Source: Pseudovibrio denitrificans JCM 12308
GTDB lineage: Bacteria; Pseudomonadota; Alphaproteobacteria; Rhizobiales; Stappiaceae
Direction of reading: 5' to 3'
NCBI RefSeq assembly: GCF_001310815.1
Contig: NZ_BAZK01000005.1
Coordinates: 186,001-250,000, forward strand
Length of the DNA stretch: 64,000 bases
This document shows positions 1 to 9,246 of this stretch, piece by piece. The notes under the pieces are model-generated. The model searched no databases, was not told the origin of the DNA, and was given only the letters and a program-made list of their open reading frames with translations. The position numbers and the translations under genes were made by a program. Every line of letters starts with the position of its first letter. Position 1 is the first letter of the stretch.

Positions 1-416
1 CAAAAGACGTTGTTGAGAACGCACAGGTTCTGGCTGAGACCCTTGTTGAAGGTGGTCTGGACATCGTTTCCGGTGGTACCGACACACACCTGATGCTGGT
101 TGATCTGCGTCCAATGAACCTGACCGGTAAGAATGCAGAGATTTCTCTGGGCCGTGCGAACATCACCTGTAACAAGAACGGTGTTCCGCTTGATCCTCAG
201 AAGCCTACCATCACTTCCGGTATCCGCCTTGGTACGCCTGCTGGTACATCCCGCGGCTTCGGTAAGGAAGAATTCCGTGAAATCGGTAAGCTGATTACCG
301 AGGTTCTGGAAGGTCTGCGCAAGACAAATTCCGTTGACGGCAACGAAGCTGTGGAAGCACAGGTCAAAGAGAAGGTACTGGCCCTTACTGCCCGGTTCCC
401 AATCTACAAAAACTAA
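1..416 (+). CDS. glyA: Serine hydroxymethyltransferase, C-terminal part
   Basis: This is the 3' end of a gene that begins before the window; the reading frame is open from base 3. GlyA interconverts serine and glycine and charges tetrahydrofolate with a one-carbon unit in the cytoplasm. About 137 residues are visible, with the family's C-terminal signatures [14 protein letters not shown], the NKNGVPLD stretch and [16 protein letters not shown]. The PLP lysine lies upstream of the window. It is followed by a strong hairpin and then nrdR on the same strand, the usual glyA-nrdR order in alphaproteobacteria. Confidence 0.97.
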   Translation, partial: KDVVENAQVLAETLVEGGLDIVSGGTDTHLMLVDLRPMNLTGKNAEISLGRANITCNKNGVPLDPQKPTITSGIRLGTPAGTSRGFGKEEFREIGKLITEVLEGLRKTNSVDGNEAVEAQVKEKVLALTARFPIYKN

Positions 417-425
417 TTTAAACGA

Positions 426-459
426 GAAGAACCGCCGGAGATCCCTTCGGCGGTTCTTC
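426..459 (+). terminator. Hairpin after glyA
   Basis: Perfect 12-bp stem (426-437 with 448-459) and a 10-nt loop, starting 10 nt after the glyA stop. There is no clear T-run behind it, so it may be a weak terminator, an mRNA 3'-end stabiliser, or a partial-readthrough element into nrdR, whose AGGAGG ribosome site follows at 472-477. Confidence 0.6.
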
Positions 460-485
460 AGTGTTTAGTTAAGGAGGCAGGCGAG

Positions 486-971
486 ATGCGTTGTCCGTAT
501 TGCGGGGGTGAGGACACCCAGGTGAAGGATTCACGCCCAACCGAGGATAATACAGCTATCCGTCGACGCAGAGTCTGCCAGACTTGTGGTGGTCGTTTTA
601 CCACCTTTGAACGTGTTCAGCTACGCGAGCTGACCGTTATTAAGCGCAATGGGCGTCGCGTGCCGTTTGATCGCGAAAAGCTGATGCGCTCTGTTTTGAT
701 CGCAACCCGCAAACGTCCGGTGGAGCCTGAACGCATTGAGCGCATGGTGAGCGGACTGGTTCGCCAGCTGGAAAGTTCCGGTGAGAGCGATGTTGTGGCG
801 GAAGATATTGGTCATTTGGTCATGGAAGGGCTGAAAACCCTTGACGATGTGGCTTATGTGCGGTTCGCTTCTGTTTACAAGAATTTCCGTGAAGCCAAGG
901 ATTTCGAGGCTCTGCTGGATGAGCTTTCCGATGCGGATGTTGATCCGCTGATGATGCCGCCGCGGACCTAA
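486..971 (+). CDS. nrdR: Transcriptional repressor NrdR
   Basis: NrdR is a zinc-binding, nucleotide-sensing repressor of ribonucleotide reductase operons. The 161-residue protein is family length. Four zinc cysteines are visible at C3, C6, C31 and C34, the basic [17 protein letters not shown] segment follows, and an ATP-cone domain spans roughly residues 49-139 ([14 protein letters not shown] onward). The ATG has an AGGAGG at ideal spacing. It sits between glyA and ribD on the same strand, as in many Rhizobiales. No NrdR box is evident immediately upstream. Confidence 0.97.
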   Translation: MRCPYCGGEDTQVKDSRPTEDNTAIRRRRVCQTCGGRFTTFERVQLRELTVIKRNGRRVPFDREKLMRSVLIATRKRPVEPERIERMVSGLVRQLESSGESDVVAEDIGHLVMEGLKTLDDVAYVRFASVYKNFREAKDFEALLDELSDADVDPLMMPPRT

Positions 972-1029
972 GCTCTGGCTTTTCGTTGTCTGTAACGTAT
1001 ATTCTGTTCGGGTTACGTCAAATCCATTT

Positions 1030-1105
1030 GAGGAATACGCTTTAAAGCAGTTCGCGTATCTTTATCCGAAAACCGGCGGACACTTTTCGGCGATACGCTT
1101 TAGCG
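1030..1105 (+). repeat. Rhizobiales-type intergenic palindromic repeat, copy 1
   Basis: The gap between nrdR and ribD holds a nested inverted repeat. An outer GCGTATC (1054-1060) pairs with GATACGC (1092-1098), and an inner CCGAAAA (1066-1072) pairs with TTTTCGG (1084-1090) around a CCGG-containing loop. An alternative pairing of ATACGC (1034-1039) with GCGTAT (1054-1059) is possible. The layout matches the second copy at 10610-10720 and resembles the mosaic intergenic elements known from rhizobia. Confidence 0.6.
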
Positions 1106-1122
1106 CTGGCAGGGGGACAGCT

Positions 1123-2268
1123 TTGTCTGGTCACAAAGCATTAAATGCAAAGGAGCGAGCTGAGCACGAGCGCTTTATGGCGGCCGCACTCAGCTATGGC
1201 ATTCGCGCAAAGGGCCGCACATGGCCCAATCCTCCGGTCGGTGCAATCCTGACAAAAGATTTTGGTGATGGCCCGGTCATCGTGGGACAGGGGGCAACGC
1301 TGCCTCCGGGTGGTTCTCACGCTGAGGTGCTGGCTATCAAGGACGCTGGCGAGCACGCCAAGGGCGCGACTGCGTATGTGACCCTTGAGCCGTGTGCACA
1401 TTACGGGCGGACTGGCCCTTGTGCACGGGCGCTGGTGGCTGCTGGTGTCAGCCGCGTTGTTTATGGCACGGCGGATCCAAATCCGGCGGTGGCAGGGCGC
1501 GGCAAGAAGATTTTGGAAGAGGGCGGCGTAGAAGTGCTGATTGGCGTTCTTGAGAAGGAATGCCGTGAAGCTGTGCGCGGTCATATCTCCCGTATCCTCA
1601 ATGAGCGCCCGTTTGTGCAGCTCAAGATGGCTGTTTCCAAAGACGGTTACATCGGCAAGCGTGGTGCGGGGCAGGTGGCGATTTCCAGCCCATTATCACG
1701 TCAGCTGGTGCATGCCATGCGCGCGCAGATGGATGCGATCGTGGTGGGCATCGGTACAGTTCTGGAAGATGATCCAGAGCTGTCTGTTCGCTTGCCGGGC
1801 ATGGCACATCGTTCGCCGCAGCCGGTGGTGTTTGACAGTCAGGCGCGTATTCCGCTTTCCTCGAAGCTGGTGCAGAACGCAGAGCGCAATTCTTTGTGGG
1901 TGGTGATTGGCGATAATGCGCCGGATCATCGTGTCAGCGCGCTTGAGCGGGAAGGTGTGACAGTTATCGTCAATGACTGCCTCAGAAATGGCAAGGTATG
2001 TCTTGATAAGGCACTGGATGCGCTTTACATGCATGGTCTCTCCCAGATCATGGTTGAGGGCGGTGCTGAACTAGCGCACGGTCTGCTTCAGCAGGATCTG
2101 GTGGATGAGCTTTTGATTTTCCAGGGAACCAGCACGGTTGGTTCTGACGGCCTTTTGCCATTCGGTTTTGAAGGTCTGGAGAGTTTGCAAGACGGTTATA
2201 ACAAGCAGATGCTGCGCCATGTGGGTGAAGATCTGTTGTGGCGGTATACGCCAAAAGAGAGGTTCTAG
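1123..2268 (+). CDS. ribD: Bifunctional riboflavin deaminase/reductase RibD
   Basis: RibD carries out the second and third steps of riboflavin synthesis: deamination of the pyrimidine intermediate, then NADPH-dependent reduction of its ribosyl chain. The 381-residue protein has an N-terminal deaminase domain with zinc ligands in H66-A-E68 and the C91/C100 pair (EPCAHYGRTGPCA), then a reductase domain from about residue 150 (RPFVQLKMAVSKDGYIG). The chosen TTG start has AGGGGG 6 nt upstream; an in-frame ATG at 1177 is the alternative but lies close to the domain edge. ribE starts immediately at the stop, indicating translational coupling. Confidence 0.95.
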   Translation: MSGHKALNAKERAEHERFMAAALSYGIRAKGRTWPNPPVGAILTKDFGDGPVIVGQGATLPPGGSHAEVLAIKDAGEHAKGATAYVTLEPCAHYGRTGPCARALVAAGVSRVVYGTADPNPAVAGRGKKILEEGGVEVLIGVLEKECREAVRGHISRILNERPFVQLKMAVSKDGYIGKRGAGQVAISSPLSRQLVHAMRAQMDAIVVGIGTVLEDDPELSVRLPGMAHRSPQPVVFDSQARIPLSSKLVQNAERNSLWVVIGDNAPDHRVSALEREGVTVIVNDCLRNGKVCLDKALDALYMHGLSQIMVEGGAELAHGLLQQDLVDELLIFQGTSTVGSDGLLPFGFEGLESLQDGYNKQMLRHVGEDLLWRYTPKERF

Positions 2269-2890
2269 GTGTTTACGGGCATCGTTAGTGACGTTGGAAC
2301 AATCCTTGAGCTGGAGCAGATTGCTGCAGGTCAGAGAGCGAAAATTGGAACTGTTTACGATCCTGACGGGATTGAAATTGGCGCGTCCATCGCCTGTTCC
2401 GGCGTCTGCCACACTGTTGTTGCGAAAGGTCGCGACGGCGAGCAGAACTGGTTTACCGTTGAATCTGCTGCTGAGACACTGGCTCTGACCACTGTGAAGG
2501 ACTGGTGCGTCGGCAAGCGGGTTAATCTGGAACGTTCCCTTTCCATGGGCGCGGAGCTGGGCGGTCACCTTGTTCTGGGTCATGTGGATGGCAAGGCCAC
2601 CATTGTGGAACGGACTGAACACCCTGAGAGCGTTTACCTGAAATTCGAGTGTGCTCCTGAGTTCGCACGGTTCATCGAAGAAGGGATCTGTTGCGCTGGA
2701 TGGCACCTCTTTGACGGTGAACGAGGCTGAAGGAAACACATTTTCCGTGTTCCTCATTCCACACACTCTGGAAGTGACCACGTGGTCCGACAGGGCGCAG
2801 GGAGATGAGATAAACTTGGAAGTGGACATGATGGCACGGTACGTTGCGCGTCTTGCAGAGTTTCCAAGTCTTGCAGAAATTGCAAAATAG
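2269..2890 (+). CDS. ribE: Riboflavin synthase alpha subunit (frameshifted here)
   Basis: Riboflavin synthase (called ribE or ribC) dismutates two lumazine molecules into riboflavin plus a pyrimidine that is recycled. It begins with the canonical MFTGIV at a GTG directly after ribD. The first frame carries both beta-barrel motifs up to EFARFIEE near 2682. The rest (KGSVALDGTSLTVNEAEG onward) continues in another frame to 2890. The junction needs two extra bases or one fewer. Both halves match the family and together give about 207 residues. Since ribD, ribE and ribH are contiguous and the enzyme is usually essential, a sequence error is more likely than a dead gene. Confidence 0.88.
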
Positions 2891-3046
2891 CCTTATAGCC
2901 AAAAAATTCCGCAGGAAATAACTGGACATTTCGCTTGGGGCGTGGTTCCTGAGCGCACATACGTGGGTACTGTGAGTGCCCGTGGCCTTAACCAGCTTTG
3001 CTGATTGATGCAGCGAAAAGAACTGGTTGGCATTAGGAGAATTAAA

Positions 3047-3496
3047 ATGAGCGCGGTTCCGCACATTCTTGTTATTGAAGCACGGTTTTACGAAGATCTG
3101 GCAGATGCCCTGTACGAAGGTGCTGCAGATGTGCTGGAGCGTGAAGGGGCGAAAATCTCTCGACTGGCTGTTCCTGGTGTGCTCGAAATTCCTGCTGCGC
3201 TTTCCATGGCGTTAACCGCAATGGAAAATGGCGAAGCAGATTATGACGGTTTTGTATTGCTCGGTGTTGTAATTCGCGGTGAAACCACCCATTACGACAT
3301 CGTTTCTAACGAGTCGGCTCGTGCGATCATGGATCTTTCTGTGGATGCTAATGTTGCAGTTGGTAACGGTATCCAGACAGTTGAGAACGATGATCAGGCA
3401 TGGGCGCGCGCAAGCGTTTCCAAGAAGAACAAGGGCGGCGGTGCTGCCGAAGCTTGTCTTGCTATGATTGACGTGCGCGACCGGTTCGGTGTGTAA
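3047..3496 (+). CDS. ribH: 6,7-dimethyl-8-ribityllumazine synthase
   Basis: RibH condenses the RibD-derived pyrimidine with 3,4-dihydroxy-2-butanone phosphate, making the substrate of riboflavin synthase. The 149-residue protein shows [10 protein letters not shown], the [15 protein letters not shown] loop with its catalytic histidine, and [15 protein letters not shown] start it at the ATG at 3047, which has AGGAGA upstream, rather than at an in-frame ATG 42 nt earlier. The 156-nt gap from ribE is free of genes. nusB follows after 8 nt. Confidence 0.96.
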   Translation: MSAVPHILVIEARFYEDLADALYEGAADVLEREGAKISRLAVPGVLEIPAALSMALTAMENGEADYDGFVLLGVVIRGETTHYDIVSNESARAIMDLSVDANVAVGNGIQTVENDDQAWARASVSKKNKGGGAAEACLAMIDVRDRFGV

Positions 3497-3504
3497 GGTT
3501 TAGA

Positions 3505-3996
3505 ATGACAACTGAAAACAACAAGAAAAACGCTGAAGTAAGGCCCGCTAACAAACGCGGTGTTGCCCGGTTGGCTGCTGTTCAGGCCGTGTATCAGATG
3601 GAAATCACTGGTGCGCGTTTGAACGATGTGCTGAACGAGTACGAAGCTTACCGCCTTGGTCAGGAAGTGGACGGCGAGCAGTACCGCGATGCGGACCCTG
3701 CGTGGTTCCGCGATCTGGTGCAGGCTGTGTTCGAAGACCAGCTGCGCATTGACCCTCGCATTCACACAGCGCTTTCTGAAGACTGGCCGCTGAAGCGCAT
3801 CGACACTACACTGCGTGCGATCCTTCGCGTTGGCTGTGCAGAGTTCCTGCGCAAGAAAGACGTTCCGGCCCGTGTGATCATCAATGAGTACATTGATGTT
3901 GCGAAGTCCTTCTATGAAGGAGATGAGGCGCGTCTGGTCAACGGTATCATGAACCGTCTGGCTCGCGAGCTGCGTCAGTCCGAATTCGAAGACTAA
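3505..3996 (+). CDS. nusB: Transcription antitermination factor NusB
   Basis: NusB binds boxA RNA with NusE (S10) and promotes antitermination, chiefly in rRNA operons. At 163 residues it is typical for alphaproteobacteria. Visible family features are the basic start [17 protein letters not shown], the central [16 protein letters not shown] segment, and the C-terminal [31 protein letters not shown]. It lies in the rib operon, 8 nt after ribH and 4 nt before thiL, so translation is probably coupled. Confidence 0.96.
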   Translation: MTTENNKKNAEVRPANKRGVARLAAVQAVYQMEITGARLNDVLNEYEAYRLGQEVDGEQYRDADPAWFRDLVQAVFEDQLRIDPRIHTALSEDWPLKRIDTTLRAILRVGCAEFLRKKDVPARVIINEYIDVAKSFYEGDEARLVNGIMNRLARELRQSEFED

Positions 3997-4000
3997 TTAC

Positions 4001-5020
4001 ATGAGCGAGAAAGCTGCCAGTTCCAGACCGGGAGAGTTCTCGCTTATTGAGCGCTATTTTGCGCCGCTTGCCACCAGCGCAGGCGCTGTGCATCTGCAAG
4101 ATGATGCTGCTGTTTTTACCCCTGACACCGCATGTGAATTGGTTGTGACCAAGGACATGCTGATGGCAGGGGTTCATTTTTTTAAAAACGACCCTCCCTT
4201 TGAAGTCGCGCAAAAAGCGCTTGGTGTGAACCTTTCCGATCTGGCCGCAAAAGGTGCAGAGCCTAAGGGCTATTTGCTGGGCCTTGGGCTTTCCAAAGAT
4301 ATTGGCGAGGAGTGGGTTGCCGAGTTCTGCCGCGGATTGAAGCTGGTTCAGGATCAGTTCCAGATTGATCTGCTTGGCGGGGATACGATTTCCTGTCCGC
4401 AAGGCCCGCTGCTTTCCGTCACTGCGTTTGGTCAGGTGCCAAAAGGGCAGGTGGTTCGTCGGAATGAGGCTGTTGCCGGTGCACTGCTTTATGTGACGGG
4501 CACTATTGGTGACGCTGCGCTTGGTTTGAAGTTGCGACTGGATGATGAACTAGCTGGCGAGCTTGAGCTTTCTGCTGAACATCGTGATTTCCTGCTAAAC
4601 CGCTATCTGTTGCCACAGCCACGCGTTGCTGCTGTTTCCGCGCTTCGTGAATTTGCTGTTGCTGCGATGGATATCTCGGATGGGTTGATTGCCGATCTTG
4701 GCCACATGTGCCGGACGTCGCACGTTCAGGCTGCTGTCAGGCTGGAGAATGTGCCGCTTTCTGATGCTGCCTCCGCTATGATTGCAAGAGATGCTGCGTT
4801 CCGTGAGACTGCGATTACGGGCGGGGATGACTACGAGATCCTTGCGGCTGTGATGCCTGAGAATGCGGTGGCTTTTGAAGTGGCCTTGCAGGAAGCGGGA
4901 TTGAGCTGTGCTCAGATTGGCGTGCTCTCCGCTGCTGAGGTTTCCGAGGATATGATTTCCTTGAGCCTGAATGGCGAAGCGTATGCGCTTCATGGTGCTG
5001 CGGGTTTCAAGCATTTTTGA
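4001..5020 (+). CDS. thiL: Thiamine-monophosphate kinase
   Basis: ThiL phosphorylates thiamine monophosphate to the active diphosphate cofactor. The 339-residue protein has the PurM/ThiL fold signatures: GEFSLIERYF, LQDDAAVF, VVTKDMLMAGVHF, NLSDLAAKGAEPKGYLLGL, GGDT, and the C-terminal DISDGLIADLGH and GGDDYEIL. It is the last conserved member of the rib-nusB-thiL block, four bases after nusB. No TPP riboswitch is visible, in keeping with its place in a housekeeping operon. Confidence 0.96.
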   Translation: MSEKAASSRPGEFSLIERYFAPLATSAGAVHLQDDAAVFTPDTACELVVTKDMLMAGVHFFKNDPPFEVAQKALGVNLSDLAAKGAEPKGYLLGLGLSKDIGEEWVAEFCRGLKLVQDQFQIDLLGGDTISCPQGPLLSVTAFGQVPKGQVVRRNEAVAGALLYVTGTIGDAALGLKLRLDDELAGELELSAEHRDFLLNRYLLPQPRVAAVSALREFAVAAMDISDGLIADLGHMCRTSHVQAAVRLENVPLSDAASAMIARDAAFRETAITGGDDYEILAAVMPENAVAFEVALQEAGLSCAQIGVLSAAEVSEDMISLSLNGEAYALHGAAGFKHF

Positions 5021-5063
5021 TCAGTGGTCTCGACCTGAGCTTTATTTTTGCTAGGGTACTCAG

Positions 5064-5279
5064 ATGGAGTCGGCCATCTATTTTATAACATTCGTTATTT
5101 CATTGCTTTATTTGATTGCCAAGTTGCGAAAGGTTCCTCGCGCAACGACAATACAACGCCAAAGACGGGCCAGAAAGCGTCTGATTTCTTATTACCTAGG
5201 AAGGTCGTTGTTTTTGTGGTGGGGCCTGATAGTGGTGATCGGAATTGCAAGACGCATTGTATTGGGCTTGCTGGCATGA
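5064..5279 (+). CDS. Small two-helix membrane protein, tandem copy A
   Basis: I do not recognise the family. The 71-residue product has a hydrophobic helix at about residues 4-20 (AIYFITFVISLLYLIAKL), a strongly basic middle (TTIQRQRRARKR) and a second hydrophobic helix (LFLWWGLIVVIGIARRIV). It aligns end to end with the next product, sharing an IS-hydrophobic-YLI start, a P-x-A-T segment and a GLI...GI end, so the two are tandem paralogues. The stop overlaps the next start (ATGA). A modest AGGG lies 7 nt before the ATG. Confidence 0.6.
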   Translation: MESAIYFITFVISLLYLIAKLRKVPRATTIQRQRRARKRLISYYLGRSLFLWWGLIVVIGIARRIVLGLLA

Positions 5280-5476
5280 CGTCAATCTGGATTCTGTTTT
5301 CGTTTATTATTTCAATTATTTATCTTATTTTTAGGTTGTTTAGGTTGCCCGATGCAGCGACCTTGAAGAGGCGGAAGTGGACTAAAACTCGTGTGATTGT
5401 GCGAAGCGTGGCGTCGTCCTGGCTTTTGTTATGTGGTTTGATAGCCCTGGCAGGGATCATAATGCGTGTTGCGTAA
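5276..5476 (+). CDS. Small two-helix membrane protein, tandem copy B
   Basis: This 66-residue paralogue of the preceding gene begins in the ATGA overlap, so it is probably translated by re-initiation. Helix one is about residues 4-20 (IWILFSFIISIIYLIFRL), a basic linker follows (ATLKRRKWTKTR), then helix two (SWLLLCGLIALAGIIMRV). Identity to copy A is concentrated in helix ends and the PxAT segment, which suggests an old duplication with retained topology. Function unknown; the proteins could pair as a heterodimer in the inner membrane. Confidence 0.55.
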   Translation: MTSIWILFSFIISIIYLIFRLFRLPDAATLKRRKWTKTRVIVRSVASSWLLLCGLIALAGIIMRVA

Positions 5477-5641
5477 GTAATGCGATATAATCGACAATCC
5501 TTACGCCGCATGACGTATTTTCATCGAGTTGTGCGTATATCTCCCAAAGTTGCAGATGATCTGGTGAGCTCTGTGGTTGCTCATTACGTGGAATTGATTA
5601 GGCTGTCGGTTCCTTCCTGCATTCTTTGAAAGATTTACATT

Positions 5642-6858
5642 ATGGCAAATACTCTGGCGGCTCCGTTGATTGATGACGGATTGGCAAAGCGCAATGCGTT
5701 GCTTTTGGCGCTTGCCCAGTCGTTTGCTGGTGGTGTGCCTCCGATTATTTTTGCGACCACTTCTATCCTTGCTTCTGTTTTGCTGGTTGATGACAAGTCG
5801 CTTGCCACATTGCCGGTGACAGCTTTCGTGCTTGGGACGGCGATTGGTACGCTCCCTGCTGGCATGATTATGCGAAGCTTTGGGCGCGTGCCGGGCTGGT
5901 TGGAGCCTTGTTGTTTGGCGTACTTTGTTCTTTGCTGGCCGCTTATGCTGCTTACATCGGCAGCTTTATACTGCTGTGCATCTCCACTTTGGGCAGTGGG
6001 TTTGTGATGGCCTTTACACAGCAGGCGCGGTTTGCGGCAGCTGATACAGCAAGCCCTGCCTTTAAGCCCAAAGCGATTTCCTGGGTTTTGACCGGGGGGA
6101 TTCTTGCGGGTGTGGTTGGTCCGCAGACCGTTATTCTTACTCAAGGCATGTTTGAGCCGTTTCTTTTTGTCGGAACGTACCTTGCTCAGGGCGTTTTGAT
6201 GCTTATCGGTTTGTTTTTTGTAGCGTTTTTGGAAATACCGCTGCCACCGAAAGCAGAGAAGCATGAACGTGGACGCCCGCTTTCGGAGATTTTGAAGCAA
6301 CAAAAGTTCTTCGTAGCGGTCGGTTGTGGAATGATTAGTTACGCAATCATGAACCTGATCATGACCTCAGCGCCTCTGGCCATGGTGGCATGTGGGTTAA
6401 CCAACTCAGATGCGGCGTTGGGCATCCAATGGCACGTGATTGCCATGTTCGCACCGAGCTTTATTACGGGCAGTTTGATCAGCCGATTCGGCCATGGTGC
6501 TGTTATCGGAGCTGGATTCCTGCTTTATGCAGTGTGCGCGCTGGTTGGCCTTACGGGACTAGAACGTTGGATTTTCTGGAGTTCCCTGATTTTACTTGGA
6601 CTTGGTTGGAACTTTTCTTTCGTCGGGGCATCGGCTTTGCTCACGCAAACTTACCGACCAGAAGAACAAAACAGAGTCCAGTCCATAAACGACTTCTTCG
6701 TCTTTGGTTTAGTAGCAACTGCCTCGTTTTCCTCAGGGAAATTGTTAAACGTGTTTGGTTGGGAAACTGTCAACCTAATGGTGTTCCCGTTCGTTATCTT
6801 ATGTCTAATTCTTGTTGTGTCACTGATGTTTACTGAAAAACGGGAAGTTAAAGTTTGA
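5642..6858 (+). CDS. MFS transporter (frameshifted here)
   Basis: A major-facilitator-superfamily permease of about 405 residues with 12 predicted helices. The first part reads from ATG 5642 to about 5887 (GTAIGTLPAGMIMRSFGR), then the frame shifts; restoring one C near 5887 gives GRRAGLVGALLFGVL, and the frame stays open to 6858. The loop motif QQARFAAADTASPAFKPKAIS is typical of a group of alphaproteobacterial MFS proteins. The substrate cannot be read from sequence. Proximity to riboflavin genes invites comparison with the RfnT riboflavin importers, but that is a guess. Confidence 0.8.
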
Positions 6859-6933
6859 ATAATTCCAAATAATTTCTCTCCTTTCAACATACGTGTTTCC
6901 TTCCACTACCGCGCAAAAGCAACTTGACGGATA

Positions 6934-6954
6934 GTGACAGGTATATACCGTCAC
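6934..6954. promoter_or_regulatory. Palindrome upstream of hppA
   Basis: GTGAC and GTCAC flank a self-complementary GGTATATACC core, with a single extra A on the left side. It lies 85 nt before the hppA start, next to a TTGACG (6924-6929). A regulator-binding palindrome over the promoter is the simplest reading; no regulator is identified. Confidence 0.3.
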
Positions 6955-7038
6955 TGTGTGCGTTAATTTACACAAGTGCAGTGCGGATTTTGCTACGAAC
7001 ACACACATAAGTAGCAGGGTACCCTTAGGGGAGGAAAT

Positions 7039-9168
7039 ATGACTGAACTTATCGTTACCATTGCGTGCGGTTTGCTATCTGTCGTTTACGGCATTTGGGC
7101 AATTCAAAGCGTGATGGCTGCTGACACTGGCTCTGCGAAGATGCAGGAGATTGCTGGTGCCATCCAAGAGGGCGCTCAGGCGTACCTCACTCGTCAGTAC
7201 ACCAGTGTCGCAATTGTTGGCGTTGTTATCTTCGTAATCGTTGCTTATCTGCTGTCCATCACTGTAGCTATCGGATTTGTTATTGGTGCCGTTCTTTCCG
7301 GCGCCGCAGGATTTATTGGAATGCTCGTCTCCGTACGGGCAAACGTTCGCACTGCACAAGCTGCAAGCCAGAGCCTGGGGGCAGGGCTCTCTATTGCATT
7401 CCGCTCCGGTGCCATCACTGGGATGTTTGTGGCTGGTCTCGCTCTTCTGGGTGTTTCCGTTTACTACCTCATCCTCACCGGTCCTATGGGTATGGACCCA
7501 ACTTCCAGAACCGTGATTGACGCGCTCGTGGCTCTGGGCTTTGGTGCATCCCTGATCTCTATCTTCGCCCGTCTTGGTGGTGGTATCTTCACCAAAGGCG
7601 CAGACGTGGGTGGTGACCTTGTTGGTAAGGTGGAAGCCGGTATTCCTGAGGATGATCCGCGCAACCCTGCAACCATTGCTGATAACGTGGGTGACAACGT
7701 TGGTGACTGTGCTGGTATGGCCGCTGACTTGTTTGAAACCTACGCTGTGACGCTGGTTGCGACCATGGTTCTTGCAGCGATCTACTTTGCCGGAACTGCT
7801 GACCTTCAGGCGGCGATGCTGTATCCAATGCTGATCTGCGGTGTTTGTTCCGTAGCTTCCATCATCGGTACATTCTTTGTTCGCCTTGGTGCTTCCAACT
7901 CCATTATGGGTGCGCTGTATAAAGGCTTCATTGCAACAGCCGTGATCTCACTGATCATTCTTTATCCGCTGACCCACTGGGTATTTGGCGGAATGGATAC
8001 AGTGCTGACAATGGGCAATGGCTTGAGCTTTACGCCGATGGCCTTGTTCCTTTGCGGCGTTTCCGGTCTTGTTGTCACTGGCCTGATCATCTGGATCACT
8101 GAGTACTACACCGGTACTGGTTTCCGTCCTGTGCGTGCAATCGCGAAGGCCTCTGAAACTGGTCATGGTACCAACGTCATTCAGGGTCTGGCGGTTTCCA
8201 TGGAATCCACAGCTCTGCCTGCGCTGGTGATCATTGCTGGTATTATCGTGACCTATCAGCTTGCCGGTTTGTTCGGTATTGCGATTGCGGTAACTACGAT
8301 GCTGGCACTGGCCGGTATGGTTGTTGCGCTTGATGCGTTTGGTCCTGTGACGGACAACGCTGGTGGTATTGCTGAAATGGCTGAGCTGCCTGCGGAAGTT
8401 CGTGACACCACCGATGCGCTGGATGCTGTTGGTAACACCACAAAGGCTGTGACCAAAGGCTACGCGATTGGTTCTGCTGGTCTTGGTGCGCTGGTGCTGT
8501 TTACAGCCTACACTGAGGATCTGAAGTTCTTCGTGGCGAACTCTGATCAGTTCACCTACTTCCAGGGCATGACTGAGGCGTCCATCGACTTCTCACTGTC
8601 TAACCCATATGTGGTGGTTGGCCTGTTCTTTGGTGGTCTTCTGCCATTCCTGTTCGGCGGTATTGCAATGACCGCTGTGGGCCGCGCCGCTGGTGCGGTG
8701 GTTGAAGAAGTTCGTCGTCAGTTCAAAGAAAAGCCTGGCATCATGAAGGGTGAAGAACGCCCTGATTATGGCCGTGCGGTTGATATGCTGACCAGAGCAG
8801 CGATCAAGGAAATGATTGTTCCTTCTCTGCTGCCGGTTCTGTCTCCGATCGTGATCTACTTTGTCATCAACGCGATTGCAGGTAAGGCGAATGCGTTCGC
8901 ATCCCTGGGTGCGATGCTGCTGGGTGTGATCGTGACCGGTCTCTTCGTTGCGCTTTCCATGACCGCTGGTGGCGGTGCGTGGGATAACGCGAAGAAGTAC
9001 ATCGAAGACGGAAATCACGGCGGTAAGGGCTCTGATGCTCACAAAGCTGCGGTGACAGGTGATACCGTTGGTGATCCTTACAAGGACACTGCTGGTCCAG
9101 CTGTGAACCCGATGATCAAGATCACAAACATCGTTGCTCTTCTGCTTCTAGCAGTTCTGGCACACTAA
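7039..9168 (+). CDS. hppA: K+-independent proton-translocating pyrophosphatase
   Basis: This inner-membrane pump couples pyrophosphate hydrolysis to proton export. The 709-residue protein has about 16 helices and the family's substrate-binding motifs: [20 protein letters not shown] at about residues 209-228 and [19 protein letters not shown] near the C terminus. The segment [17 protein letters not shown] carries lysine where K+-dependent enzymes have alanine, which marks the K+-independent class. A good GGGGAGG precedes the ATG. It is monocistronic, ending in a strong bidirectional terminator, with a palindrome in its promoter region. Confidence 0.97.
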   Translation: MTELIVTIACGLLSVVYGIWAIQSVMAADTGSAKMQEIAGAIQEGAQAYLTRQYTSVAIVGVVIFVIVAYLLSITVAIGFVIGAVLSGAAGFIGMLVSVRANVRTAQAASQSLGAGLSIAFRSGAITGMFVAGLALLGVSVYYLILTGPMGMDPTSRTVIDALVALGFGASLISIFARLGGGIFTKGADVGGDLVGKVEAGIPEDDPRNPATIADNVGDNVGDCAGMAADLFETYAVTLVATMVLAAIYFAGTADLQAAMLYPMLICGVCSVASIIGTFFVRLGASNSIMGALYKGFIATAVISLIILYPLTHWVFGGMDTVLTMGNGLSFTPMALFLCGVSGLVVTGLIIWITEYYTGTGFRPVRAIAKASETGHGTNVIQGLAVSMESTALPALVIIAGIIVTYQLAGLFGIAIAVTTMLALAGMVVALDAFGPVTDNAGGIAEMAELPAEVRDTTDALDAVGNTTKAVTKGYAIGSAGLGALVLFTAYTEDLKFFVANSDQFTYFQGMTEASIDFSLSNPYVVVGLFFGGLLPFLFGGIAMTAVGRAAGAVVEEVRRQFKEKPGIMKGEERPDYGRAVDMLTRAAIKEMIVPSLLPVLSPIVIYFVINAIAGKANAFASLGAMLLGVIVTGLFVALSMTAGGGAWDNAKKYIEDGNHGGKGSDAHKAAVTGDTVGDPYKDTAGPAVNPMIKITNIVALLLLAVLAH

Positions 9169-9188
9169 ATTTGATCTGATTTGAGATT

Positions 9189-9220
9189 AAAAAGCCCGGT
9201 CTGAAAAGGCCGGGCTTTTT
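9189..9220. terminator. Bidirectional terminator, hppA / porin
   Basis: An 11-bp stem (9189-9199 with 9210-9220) has an A5 tract on one side and a T5 tract on the other, so it can stop hppA transcripts on plus and porin transcripts on minus. The two genes converge here. Confidence 0.9.
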
Positions 9221-9246
9221 GCTGTTCTGGTGCGTGTAAGAGCTGG

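Noticed and set aside
1054..1098. Hairpin before ribD read as an FMN riboswitch or terminator
   Set aside because: No FMN-aptamer core and no T-run; the same structure recurs at 10668-10715, so it is a dispersed repeat.
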